From Syntrophotalea acetylenivorans (GTDB lineage: Bacteria; Desulfobacterota; Desulfuromonadia; Desulfuromonadales; Syntrophotaleaceae): a stretch of 64,000 bases of DNA. Shown piece after piece: positions 43,012-51,348 of the stretch (its first letter is position 1; each line of letters begins with the position of its first letter). Both the position numbers and the translations under genes were made by a program. The notes below the pieces were generated by a model that saw only the letters and a program-made list of their open reading frames with translations, was not told where the DNA came from and did no database searches. The DNA is taken from positions 2,728,001 to 2,792,000 of the forward strand of contig NZ_CP015519.1 of NCBI RefSeq assembly GCF_001887775.1, given 5' to 3'.

Positions 43012-43127
43012 GCGGTGGGGCTGTCGCCTCTGTGACCTTGCATGGTGGGCAATCTTGTTTAGAGTTGTAACAGGGATGATATTACTCTATTAACAAGGCC
43101 AATCAGGTCTCGAAAGGAGGCGTATCC

Positions 43128-43313
43128 ATGTCGCTGGGAAAAACCTGGTTTACTCCGAAAGAGGCGGCGTCCATGTTCGGCATCGATGAAAAGCTGATTC
43201 TTGAATGGGTCGAGGAAGGTCTGGTGCGCTGCGAAAGGCTTGAGGGCAAGGTTGCGCAGGTCAATCTCGATGATCTTAAGCTGGAGGTCGAGGCCTTTCT
43301 CAAAAGCTCCTGA
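43128..43313 (+). CDS. MerR/excisionase-type mini HTH protein
   Basis: 61-aa protein that is essentially one winged-helix DNA-binding domain: WFTPKEAASMFGIDEKLILE is the HTH, then WVEEGLVRCERLEGKVAQVN the wing, DDLKLEVEAFL the last helix. A strong RBS (GAAAGGAGG) precedes ATG 43128. Such HTH_17 proteins act as excisionases or small regulators; no integrase is adjacent, so a regulator is more likely. Confidence 0.85.
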   Translation: MSLGKTWFTPKEAASMFGIDEKLILEWVEEGLVRCERLEGKVAQVNLDDLKLEVEAFLKSS

Positions 43314-43347
43314 GGATGGAAGAAGGTTTTATCAGGTCGTAGAATGA

Positions 43348-43384
43348 CCAATGCGCCCGGCTTTAGCCGGGCGCATTGGTTTTT
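43348..43384. terminator. bidirectional terminator between the mini HTH gene and aroF
   Basis: Perfect 14-bp stem CCAATGCGCCCGGC / GCCGGGCGCATTGG, loop TTTA, then TTTTT. Confidence 0.92.
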
Positions 43385-43385
43385 G

Positions 43386-44453
43386 TTAGGCGATAGGGCG
43401 ACCGCCCATCTTTTTCAAGCTGGCATGGGCCTGGCGAAGCAGGCGTTCGGTGTCCGGCCAGTCGATGCACTTGTCGGTGACGGACATTCCGTACTGCAAC
43501 TCGTCGATATCGTCCTTTAACGGCTGATTGCCCGCTTCGATGTTACTCTCCACCATCAGGGAGTTTATGGAGCGATTGCCCTGGGATATTTGCTCGATAA
43601 CGTTGTTCAGCACTTCTTCCTGACGGGCATGATCTTTATAGGAATTGGCGTGGCTGCAGTCGACCATTATGGATGGTTGCAGGCCGGCCTTAGATAGCAG
43701 GGCTTCGGCATGGGCAATGCTTTCGGCATCGTAGTTGGGCTTGCCGCCACCTCCGCGCAGGACCATGTGCCCGTCGGGGTTGCCGCAAGTCTCGACGATG
43801 GCGGTGCGCCCTTCGCGGTCGATGCCGAGGAAATTGTGGGAGTGAGTCGCAGCATCAATGGCATGAACGGCGATCAGCAGATTGCCATCCGTGCCGTTTT
43901 TGAATCCGATGGGAAAAGACAGTCCGCTGGCCATTTCCCGGTGAGGTTGGGATTCGGTGGTGCGAGCACCGATCGCGCCCCAGCTGACCATGTCGGACAG
44001 GTATTGCACGGTGATCGGATCGAGCATTTCGCAGGCGATGGGCAAGCCAAGGTTTGTCACTGTGCAGAGCAGATTGCGGGCTACACCGAGGCCCTTGGAT
44101 ATCTGATGGGAGCCGTTGAGATCAGGGTCATTGATCAGCCCTTTCCAGCCGATGGTGGTACGGGGCTTTTCAAAATAGACGCGCATCACCAGCAGCAGCT
44201 GGTCGGATAGCTCCTGATTCAGTTTTGCCAGGCGCCGGGCGTAATCGATGGCGGCCTGAGGATCATGAATCGAACACGGGCCGACGACGACCATCAAGCG
44301 GCTGTCGTGATTATGAATGATATCCTTGACCTGTTGTCGCGACTGGGTCACAAATTCTGCGGCCTGCTCCGACAGGGGAAAAACCTGCTTCAGGTCGGTA
44401 GGAGCGATGATCGGGGTCATGGAGCGGACATTTAAGTTGGTCGTGCGCTTCAT
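43386..44453 (-). CDS. aroF: 3-deoxy-7-phosphoheptulonate synthase (DAHP synthase, type I)
   Basis: First enzyme of the shikimate pathway, PEP plus erythrose-4-phosphate to DAHP. 355 aa of the AroF/G/H class: VVVGPCSIHDPQAAIDYARR, VMRVYFEKPRTTIGWKGLIN, GARTTESQPHREMASGLSFP and MVDCSHANSYKDHARQ with metal ligands. AroF, AroG and AroH feedback types cannot be separated here. RBS AGAGAGGCC. The promoter region downstream of 44453 borders dispersed repeat copy 2. Confidence 0.95.
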   Translation of the reverse strand: MKRTTNLNVRSMTPIIAPTDLKQVFPLSEQAAEFVTQSRQQVKDIIHNHDSRLMVVVGPCSIHDPQAAIDYARRLAKLNQELSDQLLLVMRVYFEKPRTTIGWKGLINDPDLNGSHQISKGLGVARNLLCTVTNLGLPIACEMLDPITVQYLSDMVSWGAIGARTTESQPHREMASGLSFPIGFKNGTDGNLLIAVHAIDAATHSHNFLGIDREGRTAIVETCGNPDGHMVLRGGGGKPNYDAESIAHAEALLSKAGLQPSIMVDCSHANSYKDHARQEEVLNNVIEQISQGNRSINSLMVESNIEAGNQPLKDDIDELQYGMSVTDKCIDWPDTERLLRQAHASLKKMGGRPIA

Positions 44454-44651
44454 TGAAGGCCTCTCTGCTGCGGTTGTTGTTTCGATGCCGTATGCAAACG
44501 GCAGATCAAGCAGTCACTTTAGCGATTTTTCAGAAGAAAGTCAAAGTTTAGCGCCCATCCAAATGTACGGAAAGGTTTGACACTGTGCTGCCCGATTCGG
44601 TATAAGTTGAAGGCTAATTGTTGAATATGACAAACTAAACTTGATGGCGTC

Positions 44652-44793
44652 GCAAAAATTCCGTCCTACGGCGTTAAGGCGTTTTTTCAGGACCTCGACA
44701 TGCTTAGGTGTATGCCTTCGCCCCTGAAAATACATCTGGCCTTGCAGGTCGAAATATTTGCTTAGCCATTCTGGAAGTTTTCGAGAGTGTATC
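44652..44793. repeat. dispersed ~145-bp repeat, copy 2
   Basis: Partner of 29805-29950, with the shared blocks listed there. Small indels break the short minus-strand frame that is open in copy 1. It fills the divergent space between aroF and yggT. Confidence 0.82.
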
Positions 44794-44820
44794 AATCTGG
44801 TTGGGAAAGGAGAAAGCATT

Positions 44821-45108
44821 GTGGCGATCCTCAATGATCTTTTGATCGTATTCGGTGAAATGGTTCTGATGCTCTTGCAGATCTATATCTTCATCGTCGT
44901 TGCCCGGGCGGTGATTTCCTGGGTAGGGCCCGATCCCTACAATCCGATTGTGCGCTTTCTCTACAATGCTACCGATCCGGTTTTGCAGCGTATCCGGCGA
45001 GTTTTGCCCCTGCAGTTCAGCGGTGTCGATCTTTCCCCTATGGCCCTGCTGTTTGCCCTCTTTTTTATTCAGAACCTGATCCGGCGTTTGCTGTTGCGCC
45101 TCGGCTGA
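44821..45108 (+). CDS. yggT: YggT-family inner-membrane protein
   Basis: 95 aa with two membrane helices. GTG 44821 follows AAAGGAG. The YggT pattern is IYIFIVVARAVISWVGPDPY, then NPIVRFLYNATDPVLQRIRR. YggT proteins are linked to osmotic stress and to the cell-division/envelope cluster; a divIVA gene starts 10 bp downstream, a common pairing. Confidence 0.92.
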   Translation: MAILNDLLIVFGEMVLMLLQIYIFIVVARAVISWVGPDPYNPIVRFLYNATDPVLQRIRRVLPLQFSGVDLSPMALLFALFFIQNLIRRLLLRLG

Positions 45109-45118
45109 GGAGCCCACC

Positions 45119-45667
45119 ATGACTATTACTCCCATCGATATTCAACAGCATCAGTTCAAAACCCGGCCCATCGGTTATGAAAAGAGTGGCGTCGATCACT
45201 ATCTGGAGCAGATCGCCGAGGAACTGGAGAACTACCATCGTCAGGTTCAAGAGCTGAAAGAGGAGCTGGCTCATACCAAAGCGGCTCTGCAGGAGATGCG
45301 GCAGCGGGAAGCTGCGGTTAAAGAGACCCTGCTGACCGCTCAGCAGATCACCGAGGAGATCAAGGCCAACGCTCATAAAGAGGCGGAGATTTCAATGGCC
45401 GAGGCAGAGCTGGAAGCGGAAAGGATTATCTACGACGCTACGAAACGACGTTCGGAGCTGCTGAACGAGATTCAGGAGATTCGCCGACAGAAGGTTTCCT
45501 TCGAGTCGTCTCTACGTGGTCTGGTCGAAGGTCATCTGCGAATGCTCGATATCGAGGCCTTGCCGTCGGAAGAGGGTGCTTCGGTGGCACAAATAAGTTC
45601 TGAAGTCGAGCCGTCGGCTAGAGAAATGTTGCCCGAGCAGAACGATGAGGATTCGCAGGGCCGATGA
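45119..45667 (+). CDS. DivIVA-domain protein
   Basis: 182 aa. The membrane-targeting N-terminus TPIDIQQHQFKTRPIGYEKS followed by GVDHYLEQIAEELE is the DivIVA start. A long coiled coil runs over about 30-140 and a disordered acidic tail follows. DivIVA marks curved membranes or poles and recruits division and envelope factors. Between yggT and a DUF167 gene; its stop overlaps the next start (ATGA). Confidence 0.92.
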   Translation: MTITPIDIQQHQFKTRPIGYEKSGVDHYLEQIAEELENYHRQVQELKEELAHTKAALQEMRQREAAVKETLLTAQQITEEIKANAHKEAEISMAEAELEAERIIYDATKRRSELLNEIQEIRRQKVSFESSLRGLVEGHLRMLDIEALPSEEGASVAQISSEVEPSAREMLPEQNDEDSQGR

Positions 45668-45954
45668 GTCCCTATCTGCAAGGCTGTGAGGATGGTGTCG
45701 TCATCAGCATCTATGTGCAGCCGCGAGCCAGCAAAAACGAAGTGGTCGGTTTGCTGGGTGAAGAACTTAAATTACGCCTTACCTCGCCTCCCGTAGAAGG
45801 AGCGGCAAACAAGCTGTGCCGTGAATTTCTAGCCAAGCTACTGGGGGTGGCCAAGGGTCAGGTCAGTCTGGTGTCTGGCGAAAAATCCCGTCATAAACGG
45901 CTCCTGGTCCGAGGCCTCACTTCGGACCGGGCCCGTCATATCCTGGAAGGTTGA
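45664..45954 (+). CDS. DUF167 (YggU) family protein
   Basis: 96 aa, DUF167 fold: GVVISIYVQPRASKNEVVGL, LKLRLTSPPVEGAANKLCRE and GEKSRHKRLLVRG. Function unknown in all bacteria. It overlaps the divIVA stop by four bases and belongs to the yggT-divIVA unit. A C/T-rich 100-bp tract without a gene follows at about 45966-46065. Confidence 0.93.
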   Translation: MSPYLQGCEDGVVISIYVQPRASKNEVVGLLGEELKLRLTSPPVEGAANKLCREFLAKLLGVAKGQVSLVSGEKSRHKRLLVRGLTSDRARHILEG

Positions 45955-46113
45955 TCTTTTTAGATACTTCCTTCCCGTCCCTCTCCTCTGGTCCCAGTCC
46001 TTCCTGCTCTCCGATGATTTCTGACCTGTGTTTGTCTGTTCCTTATCTCTAAGGTAAAATTTTAAAAAGCTGAATTAACGAGAAGAGAGAACTTTCTCGC
46101 CCGAGGTGGTGCC

Positions 46114-46350
46114 ATGAATAAAATCATCCAAGCCGAGCGCTATGCCAAGTATGTCGATGAGATTCGCAAGCTTAAAGACCGGAATGCCGACTTGGAGAGC
46201 CTCAACCAGCGCCTTTCCAGGCAACTGGATGAGTTGCATGGAGAATACCTGGAGTTGCGCTACGCAATGAAAGGCATGGCATCGCAGGCCGAGGTGCTCG
46301 TTTTGCGTAAGAAGGTTCTCGAGTTGCAGAACAAGCTCCAACTCAAATAA
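46114..46350 (+). CDS. coiled-coil mini-protein, unknown function
   Basis: 78 aa, predicted to be one coiled coil (EIRKLKDRNADLESLNQRLS and onward, leucine heptads). RBS GAGGTGG. No signal or membrane segment. Placement after the DivIVA cluster hints at a division or envelope scaffold role but this is inference. Family not recognised. Confidence 0.72.
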   Translation: MNKIIQAERYAKYVDEIRKLKDRNADLESLNQRLSRQLDELHGEYLELRYAMKGMASQAEVLVLRKKVLELQNKLQLK

Positions 46351-46458
46351 TCTGCTTGCCACACGTATTGAGGGTGGATTCCCAGGCCCAGTCATATTTG
46401 CTGGTGCTCAACCGATGTGTTCCGGCAGTGGAATCGCCGGAGTCGGGCTGAACAAAGA

Positions 46459-46941
46459 TCAGTGCTGGGGGTTAAGGGTTGAAAAGGCCGCCAGAGGAAT
46501 AATCCCCTCCTCCTCGAAACTCACGGTTCGGGACAGTACACCAAATCCTCCTAGGGTGACTTGACCATTAATGGCAAAAGGGATGTCCGTTTGTTCCTGG
46601 CGGTTGCGGCCGATGCGCAGCAAATTGAGATAGCTGCTCGACAAGCGTAAGGTCAGGCTGCCTGTGTCATGAGCGGCGATATGGACCTCTTGGGCTGTTT
46701 GACCTTGTGCCACCTTAATGTCATCCAGGCTCAGAGCGTAGACGGCCCGTTGGATTTTCAGAGGAAAGTCATTGGGGTTATACAGGCTCAAGTCAGCACT
46801 CATGATGGCATGACTGAGCGTCAGGTTCTCCAGTTGCAGGCTGAGCAGGCTGACTTCTGGCGGTATCGGTCGAATACTGGCGCAGGCGGTGAGCAGCAGG
46901 GCGATGCCGGCGAACAGAAACGTCTTGATGATGCGTCTCAT
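46459..46941 (-). CDS. LEA type 2 (WHy-domain) lipoprotein
   Basis: 160 aa from ATG 46941. Signal peptide and lipobox ALLLTACASI. The single beta-sandwich domain is recognisable as a water-stress/LEA-14 type: LENLTLSHAIMSADLSLYNP, NDFPLKIQRAVYALSLD and FAINGQVTLGGFG. Such proteins stabilise envelopes under desiccation or are of unknown use in bacteria. 25 bp after the DUF362 gene on the same strand. Confidence 0.87.
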   Translation of the reverse strand: MRRIIKTFLFAGIALLLTACASIRPIPPEVSLLSLQLENLTLSHAIMSADLSLYNPNDFPLKIQRAVYALSLDDIKVAQGQTAQEVHIAAHDTGSLTLRLSSSYLNLLRIGRNRQEQTDIPFAINGQVTLGGFGVLSRTVSFEEEGIIPLAAFSTLNPQH

Positions 46942-46966
46942 GGCAAATCCTTTCGGGAAGGAGAAC

Positions 46967-48106
46967 TCAGCGGCGCTGCAGGAAGCGTCCAAGGCGCAGC
47001 AGCAGGCCCTGGCGGGTTTGCAGGGCGCCATGGGGGCATAGCTCCTGGCAGCAAAAGCAACCGATGCAGCGACGGTAATCGATGCGTAGCCGACCCTTTT
47101 CGATGGTCATGATCTCTGGTGGACAGTGTTTGACGCACAGACCGCAGAGTGCGCAACTCTGGCGATCAACCTGGGGTCGGGCACTGAGAGATTGTTTGAG
47201 AGGGGTTCGCAGCCAACCTGGCAGGCCGAAGTTGACGTCGGTGGTTTTTGCTGGTCGAAAGTTGCGGCAGCGCAATTCCTCCGGGGGGATGCCGCACAGT
47301 TCGATCTGGCTGAGTTGGCTTCCCGGACGATGACTGGCTGCCGCTACCCGCTGAGTCCAGACTTCCTGTGGGCGCATTCCGGCCAGCTGGCAGGCCACCG
47401 TATCCAGGGCCAGCGGGTTGCTGCTGGCCAAGAGAGCTCCCATGTGGATGGGGTCACCGCTGCCGGGCCCGTCCCCTTCCATGGCGGTTACGGCATCAGC
47501 GATGGTCAGACTCGGGGCGATGTGTTCGGCCAGTTCCAGAAGCATCAGGGCGAAAAAAGCCTTGTCGGAACCCGCTTGCAAATGAAGCCTCGGTTTGCGC
47601 ATACCGACCACGGCCCCAAACAGGTTTTTCACCCCACAGGTCAGGCCCATCATCTGGTGGGTTTTAAGTTTCGGCAGGTTGATGATCACATCGGCATCGA
47701 GGATGTCGCGGGCAATCTCCAGTTGATGAAAAGTCGATCCCTGAGGTCGAACGGAAACCGATTCGCTGAAAGGGGCGAATTTTGCACCGGTCTCTTCGAT
47801 CATGGCCAGGATGCCGCAACGCCTGGCCACTTGCAGCGGGCTACCGATACCGGGAGAATCGCCAACCGCCACCTTGCCGCCGACTTTCTGCACCATGCGA
47901 ATCACGGCCCGCACAATTTCCGGATGGGTGGTGACCGCCAGGTCCGGGTCTTTGGCTGCCAGCATGTTCGGTTTGAGAAGTACCCGTTGTCCGGGGCTGA
48001 CGAAAGCGGCCATCCCCCCTGCCGGCGCCAGAAGGAGTTCCAGAGCCTGTTCTACTTCGGCTCGTCGATAGCTCGAACATCGGCCGAGGCTTACCTGTGT
48101 TTTCAT
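46967..48106 (-). CDS. DUF362 protein with C-terminal 2[4Fe-4S] ferredoxin domain
   Basis: 379 aa. DUF362 domain at about 1-290: RVLLKPNMLAAKDPDLAVTT, GDSPGIGSPLQVA, INLPKLKTHQMMGLTCGVKN. A bacterial-type ferredoxin domain follows with CALCGLCVKHCP and CIGCFCCQELCP. The DUF362 function is unknown; the ferredoxin implies electron transfer. It is in a four-gene minus-strand unit and its start overlaps the stop of the YjbQ gene. Confidence 0.92.
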   Translation of the reverse strand: MKTQVSLGRCSSYRRAEVEQALELLLAPAGGMAAFVSPGQRVLLKPNMLAAKDPDLAVTTHPEIVRAVIRMVQKVGGKVAVGDSPGIGSPLQVARRCGILAMIEETGAKFAPFSESVSVRPQGSTFHQLEIARDILDADVIINLPKLKTHQMMGLTCGVKNLFGAVVGMRKPRLHLQAGSDKAFFALMLLELAEHIAPSLTIADAVTAMEGDGPGSGDPIHMGALLASSNPLALDTVACQLAGMRPQEVWTQRVAAASHRPGSQLSQIELCGIPPEELRCRNFRPAKTTDVNFGLPGWLRTPLKQSLSARPQVDRQSCALCGLCVKHCPPEIMTIEKGRLRIDYRRCIGCFCCQELCPHGALQTRQGLLLRLGRFLQRR

Positions 48107-48498
48107 CCGGCCAAGACCTTGATGTGCATTTTTCGCTGTCTTGGGCCGTCAAATTCGCAGAAGTAGATTCCTTGCCAGGTGCCGAGTACCGGCTTCCCTT
48201 TTTCAACGATGAGCAGTTCGCCGGCTCCGACCAGAGAGCTTTTGATGTGGGCGGCGCTATTGCCTTCCCCGTGCTGATAACGGTCTTCAAAGGGAATCAC
48301 TTTGTTGAGTTCCATCGTGATGTCTCTGGTGACGTCAGGGTCGGCGTTTTCGTTGATGGTCACCGCGGCGGTGGTGTGGGGGACTTGCAGCAGGGCCAGT
48401 CCCGAGTCGATGCCTGTGGCGGCAATGACCCGGCAGATCTCGCGGGTGATATCGATCATTTCCACCCTTTGCCGGGAAACAATTTCGATGCTGGTCAT
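48103..48498 (-). CDS. YjbQ/UPF0047 family protein
   Basis: 131 aa, full length. Family signature LALLQVPHTTAAVTINENAD and VGAGELLIVEKGKPVLGTWQ then GIYFCEFDGPRQRKMHIKVL. Homologues include the E. coli YjbQ, reported to have weak thiamine-phosphate synthase activity and probably another native role. Four-base overlaps with both neighbours show translational coupling. Confidence 0.93.
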   Translation of the reverse strand: MTSIEIVSRQRVEMIDITREICRVIAATGIDSGLALLQVPHTTAAVTINENADPDVTRDITMELNKVIPFEDRYQHGEGNSAAHIKSSLVGAGELLIVEKGKPVLGTWQGIYFCEFDGPRQRKMHIKVLAG

Positions 48499-49325
48499 AG
48501 GCGCTCCTCTTTCAGTTGATCAACGATAGTGCGCAAAACCCGTCGCCGGAACAACAGGCTGGTGTGGCCGCTGCCGGATAGTTCGATGTTGTGGGCGCCG
48601 TCGAGGCGGGCATGTTCATAGGGCAGCACCATGTTGTCGTGACGGCTGTAAATGGTGCTGATGCGGGCTTCAGGCGGTAAGGGCGTTGTGGCCAGCCGCT
48701 GCAGGAAAGGGGAGCCTGGCATGAGCAAACGACCCAGTGAAGAGAGAGCGAAGGGGGCCAGCTTTGAACCGCCGTTGGGAGTGGCGATGAGCAGGCACCG
48801 ATCGACTTTTTGGGCGCCGCCGCGAATTTGCAGGTAGTTGCGGGCAATGATGCCGCCCATGGAATGCCCGATCAAGTGGACTTTCTTCCGACCGTTGGTC
48901 TGGCGCAGTTCATCCACCCGATTGGCCAGCCGTTCGGTCAGAATCTCCACATCTTTCCAGGGAGGCAAAGCGATAGTATGCAGGTTGGAAAATCCCTGGC
49001 GGTGAAGACAAAACTTGAGCCATAGCCAGCAGGCGGGTGACTGAAACAGGCCGTGCAGGAAAATAATCGGTTGTTGCTCGCCCGTAGAGACCTTCTCTTT
49101 ACGGTTGAGCCAGCCGAGAGGCTGCAGTAGGATGGTCAGGGTCAGGCAGGTGGTTTCGACGGCAATCAGGGCCATGCTAAACAACAGGCGGCGTAGCGCC
49201 AGACGATTGTTCAGCAGCTGCGGATCGCGGTTGGCGTATTCGTACCAGGCCATGGCAAAGGTCAGGCTCACCACCCCTGCCACAAGACCAATAAACAGAG
49301 CTAACAGACTAAAAAAAGTGGCCAA
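48495..49325 (-). CDS. membrane-anchored alpha/beta hydrolase (esterase/lipase type)
   Basis: 276 aa. Two N-terminal hydrophobic segments (about 3-25 and 45-70) then a hydrolase fold: PIIFLHGLFQSPACW, nucleophile Ser in HLIGHSMGGIIARNYL, Asp near IYSRHDNMVLPYEH and His in LSGSGHTSLL. Triacylglycerol lipase or esterase type; substrate unknown. First gene of the minus-strand unit that continues with YjbQ, DUF362 and the LEA lipoprotein. Confidence 0.9.
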   Translation of the reverse strand: MATFFSLLALFIGLVAGVVSLTFAMAWYEYANRDPQLLNNRLALRRLLFSMALIAVETTCLTLTILLQPLGWLNRKEKVSTGEQQPIIFLHGLFQSPACWLWLKFCLHRQGFSNLHTIALPPWKDVEILTERLANRVDELRQTNGRKKVHLIGHSMGGIIARNYLQIRGGAQKVDRCLLIATPNGGSKLAPFALSSLGRLLMPGSPFLQRLATTPLPPEARISTIYSRHDNMVLPYEHARLDGAHNIELSGSGHTSLLFRRRVLRTIVDQLKEERL

Positions 49326-49440
49326 TGTCCCTCCTCAAAGAAAGTATTATTACACGCACATCGAGAGGCGTCAACGGCTTTGGCGGAGGCTATGATGGAG
49401 ATTTTTAAGAGGTTTTGTCATAGGTCTTTGTGAGGTGCAT

Positions 49441-50334
49441 ATGCAGCAATTGATGGCCGATTTTGAGCAACATCTCGCCGTTGAGCGGAATCTTTCCGCC
49501 CATACCCGGCGGGCCTATAGCCAGGACCTTGAAGAGTTTCGGGTATTTTTAGAACAGGATTCATCGCCCTCTGCCGCAATAAGGGTGACGGATGTCGACA
49601 CCCTGCTTTTGCGCCGTTATCTGGCCTATTTGCATCGCAAAAACAGTCGTTCTACCATCGCCCGCAAGCTTTCCGCTCTGAGAAGTTTTTTTGCCTATTT
49701 GGTGCGTCAGGGGGTGTTGACCACCAATCCCGGTGAACTGATCTCGACCCCGAGACAGAAAAAGTATCTGCCCAAGACTCTGACCGTCGATGAGGTCTTC
49801 GCGTTTATTGAACGGCAGGGAGGCTCCGAAGTTCTGGTGTGTCGGGACCGGGCCATTCTTGAGGTTTTTTATTCCTGTGGCTTACGGGTCGGTGAGTTGA
49901 CGGCCCTGGATATCGGTAGTATCGATCTGGAGCAGGGACTGGTTCGGGTTCTCGGCAAAGGCGGGAAGGAACGGTTGGTGCCCCTTGGTCAGAAAGCCCG
50001 CGTTGCCCTGGTGCGTTATCTCGATGTGCGAAGCACGGGGCAAGACGAAGAGGCTCTGTTTCTCAATTATCGCGGTGGCCGCTTGAGCGCCCGCAGTATC
50101 GAACGCAATTTCAAGAAGTTGTTGCTTCAAGCCGGTCTGGTCAAGGACGCCACTCCCCATAGCCTGCGCCATTCTTTCGCCACCCATCTCCTCGATGGCG
50201 GCGCCGACCTGCGTGCCATACAGGAACTGCTCGGTCACGCCTCCCTTTCCACGACCCAGAAATATACTCAGGTCAGTCTAGATCGTTTGATGGAGGTCTA
50301 CGATAAGGCCCATCCTCGGGGCCGGAAGAAATAG
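49441..50334 (+). CDS. xerC: tyrosine recombinase XerC/XerD type
   Basis: 297 aa from ATG 49441 (GAGGTG five bases upstream; GTG 49435 is part of that RBS). The SAM-like core-binding domain (HLAVERNLSAHTRRAYSQDL) is followed by the catalytic domain. Arg is in YSCGLRVGELTALD, Lys in GKGGKERLVPL, HxxR in TPHSLRHSFATHLL, His in LLGHASLSTTQKYT with the nucleophile Tyr. Acts on dif to resolve chromosome dimers. Chromosomal context without phage genes favours XerC/D over an integrase. Confidence 0.93.
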   Translation: MQQLMADFEQHLAVERNLSAHTRRAYSQDLEEFRVFLEQDSSPSAAIRVTDVDTLLLRRYLAYLHRKNSRSTIARKLSALRSFFAYLVRQGVLTTNPGELISTPRQKKYLPKTLTVDEVFAFIERQGGSEVLVCRDRAILEVFYSCGLRVGELTALDIGSIDLEQGLVRVLGKGGKERLVPLGQKARVALVRYLDVRSTGQDEEALFLNYRGGRLSARSIERNFKKLLLQAGLVKDATPHSLRHSFATHLLDGGADLRAIQELLGHASLSTTQKYTQVSLDRLMEVYDKAHPRGRKK

Positions 50335-50429
50335 TGTTGAAATCACTTCGGAACACCATTGTGTGGGCCCTTTTTCCGTCTGATAAACCCTTGATAATCC
50401 GATAATCAATCTGAGAAAAAATATAAGAT

Positions 50430-50458
50430 GGCCCAACCTATCAATATAAGGTTGGGCC
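50430..50458 (+). terminator. terminator after xerC
   Basis: GGCCCAACCT / AGGTTGGGCC stem around ATCAATATA, followed by GTTTGGTTTT. Lies 96 bp after xerC and between convergent genes. Confidence 0.85.
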
Positions 50459-50547
50459 GTTTGGTTTTCTGTAAATCGTGAGTCGTGAGACAGGCCATTT
50501 CAACAAGTTCATATGCCGTTTGAACAACTAGCTGTTGTGGATGTTCA

Positions 50548-51318
50548 TCAGAGCGGGTTTCTTGCAATCACGTATCCGAAGCTGACCCAACGACCTCTGT
50601 CAATTTCGAGTGTCTTAGGGTCTTCATCAGGTTTTGCTTTGCAGAAAGGGTCGTGCTTGGCATATTCGAGCCACCAATCTCTGGAATCTGGAGCATATGC
50701 AGACTCAATCACTTCAAAACCAGCCTTCTTAACTGACTCGACCGTGGTGGACAAATCGGAAAAACATTCTTTCCACGGATATTCGCTTTGCGACACGTAT
50801 GGTTCGAGGTCCGCGGGGATATCGACATCGAGATGCATCGGTTCCCCCAGGCCGAAGGTGCCGCCTGGCTTAAGAACCCGGCTAATTTCTTTAAGACAGG
50901 CAATATAACCCTCCTCGCCATTCATAACGCGTAACATTTCCAGCGCGGTGGTCGAATAGACGAAGTCAAAGGAAGACGTAGCAAAGCCGGTCTCTGGAAC
51001 GCCTGTTTTAAGCGCCAAAAAAGCATTGGCAACGCCCCAAATTTCGGCATTCTCCCGGGCATGGTCGATCATCGGTCTGCCATCCATGCGGTCGTCCCAG
51101 GGGTCGATTCCTGTGACCGAAAGGCCATATTCTTTTGCCAGAAAACAACTCTGGTAACCCCGATTACAGCCAACGTCAAGAAGGCGCTTGCTCTTGCTCA
51201 GTCCCATCTTCTCGGCGATAAATTCTGCCACCTTGAGGCCGCCAGGGCCGCTGCACTGAGCGTAAATGGTATCGAGATCCGTGTATTTGGACGCTTTTGG
51301 ATAGTCTTGTTTTTCCAT
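50548..51318 (-). CDS. class I SAM-dependent methyltransferase
   Basis: 256 aa. SAM site KRLLDVGCNRGYQSCFLAKE, motif II DFVYSTTALEMLRVMNGEEG and motif III RVLKPGGTFGLGEPMHLD. Substrate unknown; no Cys pattern of arsenite methyltransferase. It starts 30 bp after the MerR-methyltransferase fusion and shares that promoter, so the two methyltransferases may act in one pathway. This stretch is lower in G+C than flanking genes. Confidence 0.87.
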   Translation of the reverse strand: MEKQDYPKASKYTDLDTIYAQCSGPGGLKVAEFIAEKMGLSKSKRLLDVGCNRGYQSCFLAKEYGLSVTGIDPWDDRMDGRPMIDHARENAEIWGVANAFLALKTGVPETGFATSSFDFVYSTTALEMLRVMNGEEGYIACLKEISRVLKPGGTFGLGEPMHLDVDIPADLEPYVSQSEYPWKECFSDLSTTVESVKKAGFEVIESAYAPDSRDWWLEYAKHDPFCKAKPDEDPKTLEIDRGRWVSFGYVIARNPL

Positions 51319-51348
51319 CGCTATTTCCTGGTCGGTATTTATTGAGTT

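Noticed and set aside
45966-46065. C/T-rich 100-bp tract
   Set aside because: Biased composition but no repeat unit, pairing partner or frame; probably untranslated spacer.
49441-50334. Phage or island integrase reading of the tyrosine recombinase
   Set aside because: Size, motif spacing and housekeeping neighbours fit XerC/D; no attachment site, tRNA or phage genes nearby.
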